64,000 nt of DNA. Source: Citrobacter werkmanii NBRC 105721. GTDB lineage: Bacteria; Pseudomonadota; Gammaproteobacteria; Enterobacterales; Enterobacteriaceae. The stretch covers positions 326,041 to 390,040 of the forward strand of contig BBMW01000002.1 in assembly GCA_000759755.1 (NCBI GenBank), given 5' to 3'. Positions 39,181 to 48,198 of the stretch are shown here, piece by piece. The position numbers and the translations under genes were made by a program. Below the pieces are notes generated by a model, which searched no databases, was not told the origin of the DNA, and worked only from the letters and a program-made list of their open reading frames with translations. Numbering within the stretch: the stretch's first letter is position 1; each line of letters opens with the position of its first letter.

Positions 39181-39255
39181 GTTAATATTTTGAAACATCT
39201 ACATAGATAAATGAAACATCTTTAAAGTATTAGTATCATATTCGTGTTGGATTAT
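39181..39255 (+). promoter_or_regulatory. ompC promoter with OmpR sites
   Basis: The motif GAAACATC occurs twice, at 39192 and 39213, 21 bases (two turns) apart, as in the E. coli OmpR C-box region. It is followed by TTAGTATCATATTCGTG and a -10-like GATTAT at 39250. The region from 39029 to here is very AT-rich and contains no gene. The leader runs about 100 bases to the ompC start. Confidence 0.8.
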
Positions 39256-39359
39256 TCTGTGTTTTTGCGGAGAATGAAGTTGCCGACTGGTTAATGAGGG
39301 TTAGCCAGTGAGCAGTGGCATAAAAAAGCAATAAAGGCATATAACAGAGGGTTAATAAC

Positions 39360-40490
39360 ATGAAAGTTAAAGTACTGTCCCTCCTGGTACCGGCTCTGCT
39401 GGTAGCAGGCGCAGCAAATGCGGCTGAAATTTACAACAAAGACGGCAACAAATTAGACCTGTACGGTAAAGTCGATGGTCTGCACTATTTCTCCGACAAC
39501 AAAGGTGATGATGGTGACAAGACCTATATGCGTATCGGCTTCAAAGGCGAAACCCAGGTTAATGACCAACTGACCGGTTACGGCCAGTGGGAATACCAGA
39601 TTCAAGGCAACCAGAGTGAAGCCAGCAACGACGCCTGGACGCGTGTGGCATTTGCAGGTCTGAAATTCGCGGATGCAGGTTCTTTCGACTACGGTCGTAA
39701 CTACGGTGTAACTTATGATGTAACGTCCTGGACCGACGTTCTGCCGGAATTTGGCGGTGACACCTATGGTGCGGACAACTTCATGCAGCAGCGTGGTAAC
39801 GGTTATGCGACCTACCGTAACACTGATTTCTTTGGCCTAGTTGATGGCCTGAACTTTGCCCTGCAGTACCAGGGTAAAAACGGCAGCGTTAGCGGTGAAA
39901 ACGTAAGTGGCCGCAGCCTGCTGACTCAGAACGGCGACGGTTACGGCGGATCTGTGACCTATGATATCGGCGCTGGCTTTGGTATCGGTGGTGCTATCAC
40001 GACGTCTAAACGTACTGCTGATCAGAATGCGACACGCGCTGCTCTCTTTGGCAATGGCGATCGTGCAACCGTTTATACAGGTGGTCTGAAATACGACGCC
40101 AATAATGTTTACCTGGCTGCACAGTACTCTCAGTCCTATAACGCGACCCGTTTTGGTACCTCTAACGGTAGCAATCCGACTGCTGCCTATGGCTTTGCCG
40201 ATAAAGCACAGAACTTTGAAGTTGTGGCGCAGTACCAGTTTGATTTCGGTCTGCGTCCATCCGTGGCTTACCTGCAGTCCAAAGGTAAAGACATTAACAA
40301 TGGCTTCACAAACTACGGTGACCAGGACATCGTGAAATATGTTGATGTTGGCGCAACCTACTACTTCAACAAAAACATGTCCACCTATGTTGATTACAAA
40401 ATCAACCTGCTGGATGACAACAACTTTACACGTGATGCTGGTATCGCTACCGATGATATCGTAGCACTGGGCCTGGTTTACCAGTTCTAA
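39360..40490 (+). CDS. ompC: OmpC, outer-membrane porin
   Basis: 376 residues. The signal peptide is cleaved after AGAANA, so mature protein starts [16 protein letters not shown]. It is a sixteen-strand general porin with the constriction-loop motif PEFGGD and a terminal phenylalanine (GLVYQF). It is somewhat longer than E. coli OmpC (367), the extra length lying in surface loops. It forms trimers passing small hydrophilic solutes, including beta-lactams. Controlled by OmpR, with divergent micF. Confidence 0.95.
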   Translation: MKVKVLSLLVPALLVAGAANAAEIYNKDGNKLDLYGKVDGLHYFSDNKGDDGDKTYMRIGFKGETQVNDQLTGYGQWEYQIQGNQSEASNDAWTRVAFAGLKFADAGSFDYGRNYGVTYDVTSWTDVLPEFGGDTYGADNFMQQRGNGYATYRNTDFFGLVDGLNFALQYQGKNGSVSGENVSGRSLLTQNGDGYGGSVTYDIGAGFGIGGAITTSKRTADQNATRAALFGNGDRATVYTGGLKYDANNVYLAAQYSQSYNATRFGTSNGSNPTAAYGFADKAQNFEVVAQYQFDFGLRPSVAYLQSKGKDINNGFTNYGDQDIVKYVDVGATYYFNKNMSTYVDYKINLLDDNNFTRDAGIATDDIVALGLVYQF

Positions 40491-40507
40491 TCTGCGTTCA
40501 TGTTGTT

Positions 40508-40531
40508 AAAAGGCCCTACGGGGCCTTTTTT
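40508..40531 (+). terminator. ompC terminator
   Basis: AAAAGGCCC, loop TACG, GGGCCTTTT and more Ts: a 9-bp stem with T tract starting 18 bases after the ompC stop. Confidence 0.92.
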
Positions 40532-40605
40532 AATGCTTTTTTTTCGCCGTACAAACAACGATTTTTGGTGTACTCTTGCGCCCGTTCGCATGAGGATAAT
40601 TACGT

Positions 40606-41658
40606 ATGGAAATGAATTTTTATCGCGCAGCGCTACTGGCTGTGACGATCTTTTTTGTCGGGTGCGATGAGGCCCCGAAACCGGCTCAGACCACACAATC
40701 CGCCACCGTTCTGGAAGGTAAAACGATGGGCACCTTCTGGCGGGTCAGCGCGGTGGGCGTGGATGCCAAACGCGCCAGGGAGTTGCAGGAGAAGATCCAG
40801 ACTCAGCTTGATGCTGACGATCAGCTTCTTTCAACCTATAAAAATGATTCTGCCCTGATGCGCTTTAATCTGTCGAAAAGCCTGTCGCCGTGGCCGGTTA
40901 ATGACGCTATGGCGGATATCGTCACGTCGGCGCTGAGAATTGGCGCGAAAACCGATGGGGCGATGGATATCACCGTGGGACCGTTGGTCAACCTGTGGGG
41001 TTTTGGTCCGGATCAGCAACCCGTGCACATTCCTACTCAGGCGCAAATTGATGCCGCAAAAGCGCAAACCGGACTTTCACATCTGAAGGTAGTGAATGAG
41101 GCGCAACGCAACTACCTGCAAAAAGACTTGCCGGATCTGTATGTGGATCTGTCTACCGTTGGTGAAGGTTATGCCGCCGATCATCTGGCGCGACTGATGG
41201 AGCAAGAGGGGATCGCCCGTTATCTGGTTTCCGTTGGCGGTGCGCTAAACAGTCGTGGTATGAATGCGGAAGGACATCCATGGCGGGTGGCGATCCAGAA
41301 ACCCACCGATCGTGAAAACGCGGTGCAAGCGGTTGTCGACATTAACGGGCACGGCATCAGCACCTCCGGTAGCTACCGTAACTATTACGAGCTGGACGGT
41401 AAACGCCTGTCGCATGTTATCGATCCGCAAACCGGTCGTCCGATCGAACATAATCTGGTGTCTGTGACGGTGATAGCCCCTACGGCGCTGGAGGCTGACG
41501 GCTGGGATACCGGTTTGATGGTGCTCGGCCCGGAAAAGGCCAAAGAAGTGGTGCGTCGTGAAGGGCTGGCGGTGTATATGATTGTGAAAGAGGGGCAAGG
41601 GTTTAAAACCTGGATGTCGCCGCAGTTTAAAAGCTTTCTGCTCAGCGAAAAAAATTAA
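40606..41658 (+). CDS. apbE: ApbE, FAD:protein FMN transferase (lipoprotein)
   Basis: 350 residues. The N-terminus is a lipoprotein signal with lipobox FVGC, cysteine at about residue 19. The ApbE fold shows TMGTFWRV, GAMDITVGPLVNLWGFG and the metal/FAD region STSGSYRNYY...LSHVIDPQTGRP. It attaches FMN from FAD to threonine residues of periplasmic redox proteins such as NqrBC and RnfDG. GAGGA precedes the ATG. Its stop codon lies inside the Ada box of the next gene. Confidence 0.95.
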   Translation: MEMNFYRAALLAVTIFFVGCDEAPKPAQTTQSATVLEGKTMGTFWRVSAVGVDAKRARELQEKIQTQLDADDQLLSTYKNDSALMRFNLSKSLSPWPVNDAMADIVTSALRIGAKTDGAMDITVGPLVNLWGFGPDQQPVHIPTQAQIDAAKAQTGLSHLKVVNEAQRNYLQKDLPDLYVDLSTVGEGYAADHLARLMEQEGIARYLVSVGGALNSRGMNAEGHPWRVAIQKPTDRENAVQAVVDINGHGISTSGSYRNYYELDGKRLSHVIDPQTGRPIEHNLVSVTVIAPTALEADGWDTGLMVLGPEKAKEVVRREGLAVYMIVKEGQGFKTWMSPQFKSFLLSEKN

Positions 41659-41665
41659 AAAGCAA
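41653..41665 (+). promoter_or_regulatory. Ada box of the ada-alkB promoter
   Basis: AATTAAAAAGCAA matches the E. coli ada operator AATTAAAGCGCAA at 11 of 13 positions and has the same sequence context (A-run before, GATTG after). Methylated Ada would bind here to activate ada-alkB. The box overlaps the apbE stop codon. Confidence 0.7.
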
Positions 41666-41737
41666 GATTGCGGGTTTTTATACCTGGCTATCAGGACACA
41701 CTGAGGCTAAGCGCTATGCTTAACAAAGGAGTCCATA

Positions 41738-42802
41738 ATGAAAAGTCGTTTACGCATAACTGATGATGACCGCTGGCAGTCTGTTGTGGATCGTGATGCT
41801 GACGCCGACGGTCAGTTTGTTTTCGCCGTCCACACCACCGGTATTTTCTGCCGTCCGTCCTGTCGGGCGAGGCATGCGCTGCGCAAAAATGTCAGTTTCT
41901 TTGCTGATGCCGAGCAGGCGCAGGCCGCCGGGTTTCGGCCCTGTAAACGCTGCCAGCCGGATAAAGATAGTGCGCAGCAGCATCGGCTGGACAAAATAGC
42001 CCACGCCTGTCAGTTGCTGGAGCAGGAGTCGCCTCTCACGCTGGATGACCTGGCGCAGCAGGTGGCGATGAGTCCGTATCATTTACATCGCTTGTTTAAA
42101 GCCACGACGGGCATGACCCCGAAAGCGTGGCAGCAGTCCTGGCGCGCTCGTCGTCTGCGCGATGCCCTGGCAAAAGGGGCACCAGTAACCCAGGCGATTC
42201 TGAACGCCGGATTCCCCGACAGCAGCAGCTATTACCGACAAGCGGATCAGGCACTAGGGATGACCGCCAGGCAATTTCGCAAAGGCGGCGACAACGTTTC
42301 TGTGCGCTATACCCTGGCAGATTGCGCCCTGGGTCGTTGCCTGGTGGCGGAAAGCGAACGCGGTATCTGCGCGATCTTGTTGGGTGATGATGATGCTACA
42401 TTGGTTGCGGAACTGCATGAGCTGTTTCCCGCCGCTCAGGATGAAGCAGCCGATGCCGATTTCCAGCAGCATGTGCGTGAAGTCATCGCCGTGATTAATA
42501 CGCGCAATACGTCGTTGTCTCTGCCGCTGGATATTCGCGGGACCGCATTCCAGCTGCAGGTGTGGCAAGCGCTGCGCGCAATCCCATGTGGTAAGACGGT
42601 TAGCTACCAGCAGTTAGCCAGCGCCATCGGCAAACCGAAAGCGGTACGCGCGGTGGCCAGCGCCTGCGGAGCTAACAAACTGGCGATTGTCATCCCGTGT
42701 CACCGGGTGATCCGCAATGATGGTGCGCTTTCGGGCTACCGCTGGGGTATTGCGCGCAAAGCGCAGTTACTGCAACGAGAAACCACTGGGGAGGAAACGT
42801 AA
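41738..42802 (+). CDS. ada: Ada, methylated-DNA repair methyltransferase and transcriptional activator
   Basis: 354 residues, as in E. coli. N-terminal zinc domain with C38, C42, C69 and C72; C38 accepts methyl groups from phosphotriesters and switches the protein to an activator. An AraC-type HTH lies at about 90-180. The C-terminal O6-methylguanine methyltransferase has the active-site cysteine in VIPCHRV. It overlaps alkB by one base (TAATG). Confidence 0.97.
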   Translation: MKSRLRITDDDRWQSVVDRDADADGQFVFAVHTTGIFCRPSCRARHALRKNVSFFADAEQAQAAGFRPCKRCQPDKDSAQQHRLDKIAHACQLLEQESPLTLDDLAQQVAMSPYHLHRLFKATTGMTPKAWQQSWRARRLRDALAKGAPVTQAILNAGFPDSSSYYRQADQALGMTARQFRKGGDNVSVRYTLADCALGRCLVAESERGICAILLGDDDATLVAELHELFPAAQDEAADADFQQHVREVIAVINTRNTSLSLPLDIRGTAFQLQVWQALRAIPCGKTVSYQQLASAIGKPKAVRAVASACGANKLAIVIPCHRVIRNDGALSGYRWGIARKAQLLQRETTGEET

Positions 42803-43452
42803 TGCTTGATCTCTTTGCGGATGAGAAACCCTGGCAAGAACCGCTGGCATCCGGCGCGGTAATTTTGCGACGTTTTGCCTTTGAGTCCGCACCGTCTTTA
42901 CTGCAGGCGATCGCGGCTGTCGCCAGACAGTCGCCGTTTCGCCAGATGGTGACGCCCGGCGGTTACACGATGTCGGTGGCGATGACCAACTGCGGTCATT
43001 TGGGCTGGACGACGGATCAACATGGCTACCTTTATTCACCGTTTGACCCGCTATCCGGTACGCCCTGGCCGCCGATGCCGGATACTTTCGCGGACCTGTG
43101 CCAGTTGGCGTCAACCGCAGCGGGCTATGCTGATTTTCAACCCGATGCCTGCCTGATTAACCGCTACACGCCAGGGGCGAAACTGTCATTACATCAGGAT
43201 AAAGACGAACCTGACCTGCGGGCGCCTATCGTTTCTGTCTCGCTGGGGTTACCAGCCATCTTTCAGTTTGGCGGTTTGCGCCGTAATGACCCTTTAAAAC
43301 GTTTACTGCTGGAGCATGGCGATGTCGTGGTATGGGGTGGGAACTCACGGTTGTTTTATCATGGGATCCAGCCACTTAAGACAGGGTATCATCCGTTAAC
43401 CGGTGACTGTCGTTACAATCTGACGTTTCGCCAGGCTGGTAAAAAAGAATAA
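42802..43452 (+). CDS. alkB: AlkB, 2-oxoglutarate/Fe(II)-dependent DNA dealkylase
   Basis: 216 residues. Iron ligands H131 and D133 (LSLHQDKDE) and a later histidine in RLFYHGIQPL are present, and the oxoglutarate-binding arginine is in CRYNLTFR. It oxidatively removes methyl groups from 1-methyladenine and 3-methylcytosine. Translationally coupled to ada, sharing the adaptive-response promoter. Confidence 0.96.
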   Translation: MLDLFADEKPWQEPLASGAVILRRFAFESAPSLLQAIAAVARQSPFRQMVTPGGYTMSVAMTNCGHLGWTTDQHGYLYSPFDPLSGTPWPPMPDTFADLCQLASTAAGYADFQPDACLINRYTPGAKLSLHQDKDEPDLRAPIVSVSLGLPAIFQFGGLRRNDPLKRLLLEHGDVVVWGGNSRLFYHGIQPLKTGYHPLTGDCRYNLTFRQAGKKE

Positions 43453-43527
43453 AAATAAGAATTATTATTGCTGTCGGCAAAGAGATGTTTAAACTGCGGG
43501 CTGTTATTACTTGTCCGGGTTGTTTGC

Positions 43528-45171
43528 ATGGAACTTTTACTTCTTGTCTGGCGGCAGTATCGCTGGCCATTTATCAGCGTCATGGCGCTCAGCCTCGCCA
43601 GCGCTGCGTTGGGAATTGGTTTGATTGCGTTTATTAACCAGCGCCTGATTGAAACGGTCGACACCACGTTGATGGTGCTACCGGAGTTTCTTGGCCTGCT
43701 GCTGCTGTTGATGGTTGTCACCCTCGGCTCACAGCTGGCGTTAACCACGCTGGGACACCACTTTGTTTACCGCCTGCGTAGTGAATTTATCAAGCGTATT
43801 CTGGACACCCACGTCGAGCGTATCGAACAGCTTGGCAGCGCCTCGTTGCTGGCCGGTTTAACCAGCGATATCCGCAACATCACCATCGCTTTTGTCCGTC
43901 TGCCTGAGCTGGTGCAGGGGATTATCTTGACCATCGGGTCGGCGGCGTATCTGGCGATGCTATCAACCAAAATGCTGCTGGTGACGGCAATCTGGGTGGC
44001 AATCACCATCTGGGGCGGATTTGTGCTGGTTGCGCGGGTATATAAACATATGGCGACCCTGCGCGAAACAGAAGACAAATTGTACAATGATTACCAGACG
44101 GTGTTGGAAGGGCGCAAAGAGTTGACGCTCAACCGCGAGCGCGCCGAGCATATCTTTAATCAGTTATACGTCCCGGATGCCAAAGAGTATCGTCACCATA
44201 TTATCCGCGCCGATACCTTCCACCTCAGCGCGGTGAACTGGTCGAACATTATGATGCTGGGCGCCATTGGCCTGGTGTTCTGGATGGCTAACAATCTGGG
44301 CTGGGCGGATACCGCCGTGGCGGCGACCTATTCGCTGACGCTGTTATTCCTGCGTACGCCACTGCTTTCTGCTGTTGGCGCATTGCCGACGCTGCTCACT
44401 GCACAGGTCGCTTTCAACAAGCTGAATAAGTTCTCACTGGCGCCCTTTAAGGCCGAATTCCCGCGCCCAACCGCGTTTCCGGACTGGCAAACGTTGGAAT
44501 TACGTAACGTGGTTTTCCACTATCAGGATAATGCGTTCTCTGTCGGGCCGGTAAATCTGACTATTCGTCGCGGGGAACTGATCTTCCTGATTGGCGGCAA
44601 TGGTAGCGGGAAATCCACACTGGCTATGTTACTCACCGGGTTGTATCAGCCGCAGTCAGGCGAGATCCTGCTCGACGGCAAAGCGGTTGCTGTCGAAAAA
44701 CCAGAGGACTATCGCAAGCTGTTCTCCGCCGTGTTTACTGACGTCTGGCTATTCGACAAACTGCTCGGTCCGGAAGGTAAAGAGGCCGATCCGGCGCTGG
44801 TGGCGAAGTGGCTGGAACATCTGAAGATGGGTCACAAGCTTGAGCTGAACGATGGGCGTATTCTCAATCTCAAGCTGTCGAAAGGGCAGAAAAAACGCGT
44901 GGCGCTGCTGCTGGCGCTGGCGGAGGAGCGCGACATTATTCTGCTGGATGAATGGGCTGCCGATCAGGACCCGCACTTCCGCCGTGAGTTCTATCAGGTG
45001 TTATTGCCGCTGATGCAGGAAATGGGTAAAACCATCTTCGCTATTAGCCATGACGATCACTATTTTATTCACGCCGATCGTCTGTTGGAGATGCGTAACG
45101 GACAGTTAAGTGAACTCGTGGGCGATGAGCGTGACGCCGCCTCGCGAGATGCCGTCGCTCGTACTGCGTAA
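43528..45171 (+). CDS. yojI: YojI, ABC exporter (microcin J25 / peptide efflux)
   Basis: 547 residues from [20 protein letters not shown]; frames extended to 43468 lack family support. An N-terminal six-helix exporter domain is fused to an ATPase with Walker [10 protein letters not shown], the signature-position segment LSKGQKKR and Walker [15 protein letters not shown]. coli YojI exports the peptide microcin J25 with TolC. The ribosome site is poor, suggesting low expression. A strong hairpin follows. Confidence 0.93.
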   Translation: MELLLLVWRQYRWPFISVMALSLASAALGIGLIAFINQRLIETVDTTLMVLPEFLGLLLLLMVVTLGSQLALTTLGHHFVYRLRSEFIKRILDTHVERIEQLGSASLLAGLTSDIRNITIAFVRLPELVQGIILTIGSAAYLAMLSTKMLLVTAIWVAITIWGGFVLVARVYKHMATLRETEDKLYNDYQTVLEGRKELTLNRERAEHIFNQLYVPDAKEYRHHIIRADTFHLSAVNWSNIMMLGAIGLVFWMANNLGWADTAVAATYSLTLLFLRTPLLSAVGALPTLLTAQVAFNKLNKFSLAPFKAEFPRPTAFPDWQTLELRNVVFHYQDNAFSVGPVNLTIRRGELIFLIGGNGSGKSTLAMLLTGLYQPQSGEILLDGKAVAVEKPEDYRKLFSAVFTDVWLFDKLLGPEGKEADPALVAKWLEHLKMGHKLELNDGRILNLKLSKGQKKRVALLLALAEERDIILLDEWAADQDPHFRREFYQVLLPLMQEMGKTIFAISHDDHYFIHADRLLEMRNGQLSELVGDERDAASRDAVARTA

Positions 45172-45176
45172 TCCCA

Positions 45177-45210
45177 GCAACCGCCGGTTTTTTATCCGCC
45201 CGGCGGTTGC
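45177..45210 (+). terminator. yojI terminator hairpin
   Basis: GCAACCGCCGG and CCGGCGGTTGC form a perfect 11-bp stem with a T-rich 12-base loop, six bases after the yojI stop. The T run after it is short. Confidence 0.75.
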
Positions 45211-45276
45211 GTTTATTGTTATTTACATAAATCGGCATCATGATTAATGATATTTCATATCATGGATTTATGATTA

Positions 45277-46713
45277 ATGTCCGCATTCAACAAAAACAGC
45301 GCCAGACTGCGTGATGAAGAGCGTGCGCGCCTCATCTGGTTGCTGACCACTGATAAAGCCATTATTTCCGCGCTGTTGGGCAAGCTTACCCTGGCTGAGC
45401 AATATGACGTCGGTACCTTAGCCGACGATATTGCTGAGGTAGGGGCGCTGGTGGCGCATCTGCCGCCGCCGGATCTGGCCGATACCCTCGAAGCATTACC
45501 TTCTGAAGAGCGCCACGCCCTGTGGCGGCTGGTCGAAAATGAAAAGCGCGGTAACGTCCTGCTTGAGGCGTCAGAAAACGTCTGGGACGACCTGATTGAT
45601 GAGATGAGCGACCGCGAGCTGCTGGATGCGTTGCAATATCTTGATATCGACGAACAGATTTATCTGGTCCAGCATCTCCCTCGTAACCTTACGGGACGAC
45701 TGCTGGCGACGTTACCGGCCGAGGAGCGGGCGCGCGTGCGCCAGGTGTTGCACTACGAGAAGAATCGCGTCGGTGCGATTATGGAGTTCGAAGTCATCAC
45801 CGTGCGCCCGGACGTGACGCTGGAAGTGGTGCAGCGCTATTTACGGCGGCTGGGCAGGATGCCGGAGAACACCGATAAACTTTTCGTGACCGATCGCAAT
45901 AAGGTGCTGGTCGGCGAACTGACGCTAACCTGTATCCTGCTCAATGATGTGCAGCGTAAAGTCAGCGAGGTGATGGAAGATGACCCGCTCACCTTTTCCC
46001 CGGAAGACATTGCCGAAAACGCCGCGCGCACGTTCGAACGTGACAACCTGGTCAGTGCCGCGGTGGTTGATCCTGCCGGTAAGTTGATGGGTCGTTTGAC
46101 CATCGATGAGATCGTTGATGTGGTATACGAAGAGACCGATACCGATCTGCGTCGAATGGGGGGCTTAAGCGCCGAAGAGGATGTGTTTGCTCCCGTGACC
46201 AAGGCGGTAAAAACCCGCTGGGCATGGTTGGCTATTAATCTCTGTACCGCCTTTATCGCCTCGCGGGTCATTGATGGCTTTGAACATACGATTTCGCAAC
46301 TGGTGGCACTGGCCTCGCTGATGCCGATTGTAGCAGGGATCGGCGGCAATACCGGAAATCAAACTATCACCATGATCGTTCGCGCGCTCGCGCTACAAAA
46401 TATTCAGCCGGGAAACCTGACGTTTTTGATCCTGCGCGAGATGGGCGTGGCGCTGGTAAATGGCCTCGTCTGGGGTGGGATTATGGGCGGCATTACCTGG
46501 TGGCTGTACGATGATATGGCGCTCGGCGGCGTGATGACCCTGGCGATGATGCTTAATCTGCTGATGGCGGCGTTGATGGGGGTGATTATTCCCATGACGA
46601 TGGTGAAGCTCGGGCGCGACCCGGCGGTCGGCTCAAGCGTCATGATTACGGCCATCACCGATACCGGCGGTTTCTTTATTTTTCTCGGCCTGGCAACCCT
46701 GTTTCTGATGTAG
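45277..46713 (+). CDS. mgtE: MgtE-family magnesium transporter
   Basis: 478 residues. Order of parts: N-terminal helical Mg-sensing domain (about 40-135, with HLPPPDLADTLEALP), two CBS domains (about 140-260), plug helix and a five-helix pore domain (about 290-478). The pore has the conserved PIVAGIGGNTGNQT and a C-terminal ITDTGGFFIFLGLA. It is a gated Mg2+ channel/transporter of the inner membrane. Absent from this place in E. coli K-12, where yojI is followed by mqo. The ATG has no good ribosome site, and a 10-base repeat covers it. The 3' end overlaps the convergent sulP gene by 38 bases. Confidence 0.93.
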   Translation: MSAFNKNSARLRDEERARLIWLLTTDKAIISALLGKLTLAEQYDVGTLADDIAEVGALVAHLPPPDLADTLEALPSEERHALWRLVENEKRGNVLLEASENVWDDLIDEMSDRELLDALQYLDIDEQIYLVQHLPRNLTGRLLATLPAEERARVRQVLHYEKNRVGAIMEFEVITVRPDVTLEVVQRYLRRLGRMPENTDKLFVTDRNKVLVGELTLTCILLNDVQRKVSEVMEDDPLTFSPEDIAENAARTFERDNLVSAAVVDPAGKLMGRLTIDEIVDVVYEETDTDLRRMGGLSAEEDVFAPVTKAVKTRWAWLAINLCTAFIASRVIDGFEHTISQLVALASLMPIVAGIGGNTGNQTITMIVRALALQNIQPGNLTFLILREMGVALVNGLVWGGIMGGITWWLYDDMALGGVMTLAMMLNLLMAALMGVIIPMTMVKLGRDPAVGSSVMITAITDTGGFFIFLGLATLFLM

Positions 46714-47920
46714 CCGCGGGTTTGCGTCTGACGATGCGCGGCAGGATGAGCATCGTCATCACCCCGGCAACCACGCCAATCGCCAGGTTGCCGGTAGTGA
46801 CCGTTGCGCCGACAGTTATCAGCATAACCAGCGTTTCAGTAACGGGGATTTTCGTCAGTGTCGCGGGCTGGATACTCTGCCAACTGAAGGTTTTCACCGC
46901 CACAATCACCATAATTCCCGCCAGCACCGACATGGGTATTTTCGCCATGACTTCGCTCAATGCGGTGACTAACAGCAGCAACACAAGTCCGGCGGCAATC
47001 GTCGAAACGCGACTGCGTCCTTTGCCCATCTCGACGTTAACGATGGTTTGACCAATCATCGCGCACCCGGCAATGCCACCATAAAATCCGGCCAGAATAT
47101 TGGCTATCCCCAGCCCGGCGCTCTCGCGATTCTTATTCGACGGCGTAACCGTCAGGTCATCCACCAGACGGGCGGTTAACAATGACTCCATCAAACCAAC
47201 AAAAGCGATGCTCAACGCGCAGGGCCAGATAATTGCCAGAGTGTGCAGGTTGAGTGGGACGAGTAGCTGCGTTAATCCCGGCAGGCCGCCGCTCATTGAA
47301 CCTTCGTCACCGACGGTTGGTAGCAGTTGTCCGCTGCTTACAGTAAATACCGTCAGCAGCACGATGGCGATAAGCGGCGCGGGGATTGTTTTAATAAACC
47401 GTGGAACCCACAGCACAATCAGCAGTGTCAGGACAAACAGTCCCCAGATTAGTGGGCTTTTACCCCAAAAATGTGGGACCTGAGCAAAGAAAATCAAAAT
47501 GCCCAAGGCGTTGACAAAGCCGGTCATGACGGCTGTAGGAATGAATCGCATCAGACGCGCCATTCCCAATACACCAAACAGGATCTGAATCATCCCGGCC
47601 AGCACCACTGCAGGCAGGATGTATTGCACGCCGTGTTGATGCACCATCGGACCAATCACCAGCGCGACCGATCCTGCAGCGGCGGTAACCATTGCGGGAC
47701 GACCACCTAAAAAAGACATTGCCAGGCACAACACGACGGAAGCTATCAGGCTGACTTTAGGGTCGACGCCCGCAATTACGGAAAAAGAGATCACTTCCGG
47801 GATCAGCGCCAGGGCGGTTACCACCCCCGCCAGTGTTTCACGTACCAGCAGGCGGGGTTGTCGCAGTACGGCGCGGGTGCCCTGTTCTGTCACCGCAGGG
47901 GAGGAGTGTGTTGCAGACAT
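46676..47920 (-). CDS. SulP-family anion transporter without STAS domain
   Basis: 414 residues with about eleven to twelve membrane segments. The SulP (SLC26) N-terminal motif is seen in LAGVVTALALIPEVISFSVI, with GFVNALGILIFFAQ and the central GIANILAGFYGGIAGCAMIG. The C-terminal cytoplasmic STAS domain of canonical SulP proteins is missing; the protein ends about 25 residues after the last helix. The substrate (sulfate, bicarbonate, dicarboxylate or another anion) cannot be told. It is convergent with mgtE and divergent from mqo, across a 278-base AT-rich gap with no other gene. Confidence 0.88.
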   Translation of the reverse strand: MSATHSSPAVTEQGTRAVLRQPRLLVRETLAGVVTALALIPEVISFSVIAGVDPKVSLIASVVLCLAMSFLGGRPAMVTAAAGSVALVIGPMVHQHGVQYILPAVVLAGMIQILFGVLGMARLMRFIPTAVMTGFVNALGILIFFAQVPHFWGKSPLIWGLFVLTLLIVLWVPRFIKTIPAPLIAIVLLTVFTVSSGQLLPTVGDEGSMSGGLPGLTQLLVPLNLHTLAIIWPCALSIAFVGLMESLLTARLVDDLTVTPSNKNRESAGLGIANILAGFYGGIAGCAMIGQTIVNVEMGKGRSRVSTIAAGLVLLLLVTALSEVMAKIPMSVLAGIMVIVAVKTFSWQSIQPATLTKIPVTETLVMLITVGATVTTGNLAIGVVAGVMTMLILPRIVRRKPAATSETGLPGREK

Positions 47921-48198
47921 AGTAACTCTCAGGTCAGAAAGGGCCTGATAACAGCAGACCGACAGGCATCCGTGCGGTGAATAGCAAAGCGCAGCATAGT
48001 ACGCGTCTGGCGGGCAGGTTTCCAGACGTGATTGTCAATAACCGTATAAATTATCAACGTATTAATAACATTTTTAAAATTAAAATATAATTTATAAACA
48101 ATATTTAATTATTTTTACTTAAGTGTTACCGTTGGTGCCGCTCGATTTTCACCTGCATTAAAAGCAAAAAGCGATACTAAAAGTAAGGCATTAACATT

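Noticed and set aside
45211-45276. Mg2+-sensing M-box riboswitch before mgtE
   Set aside because: Only 66 bases separate the yojI hairpin from the start codon, too short for an M-box, and no matching helices are seen.
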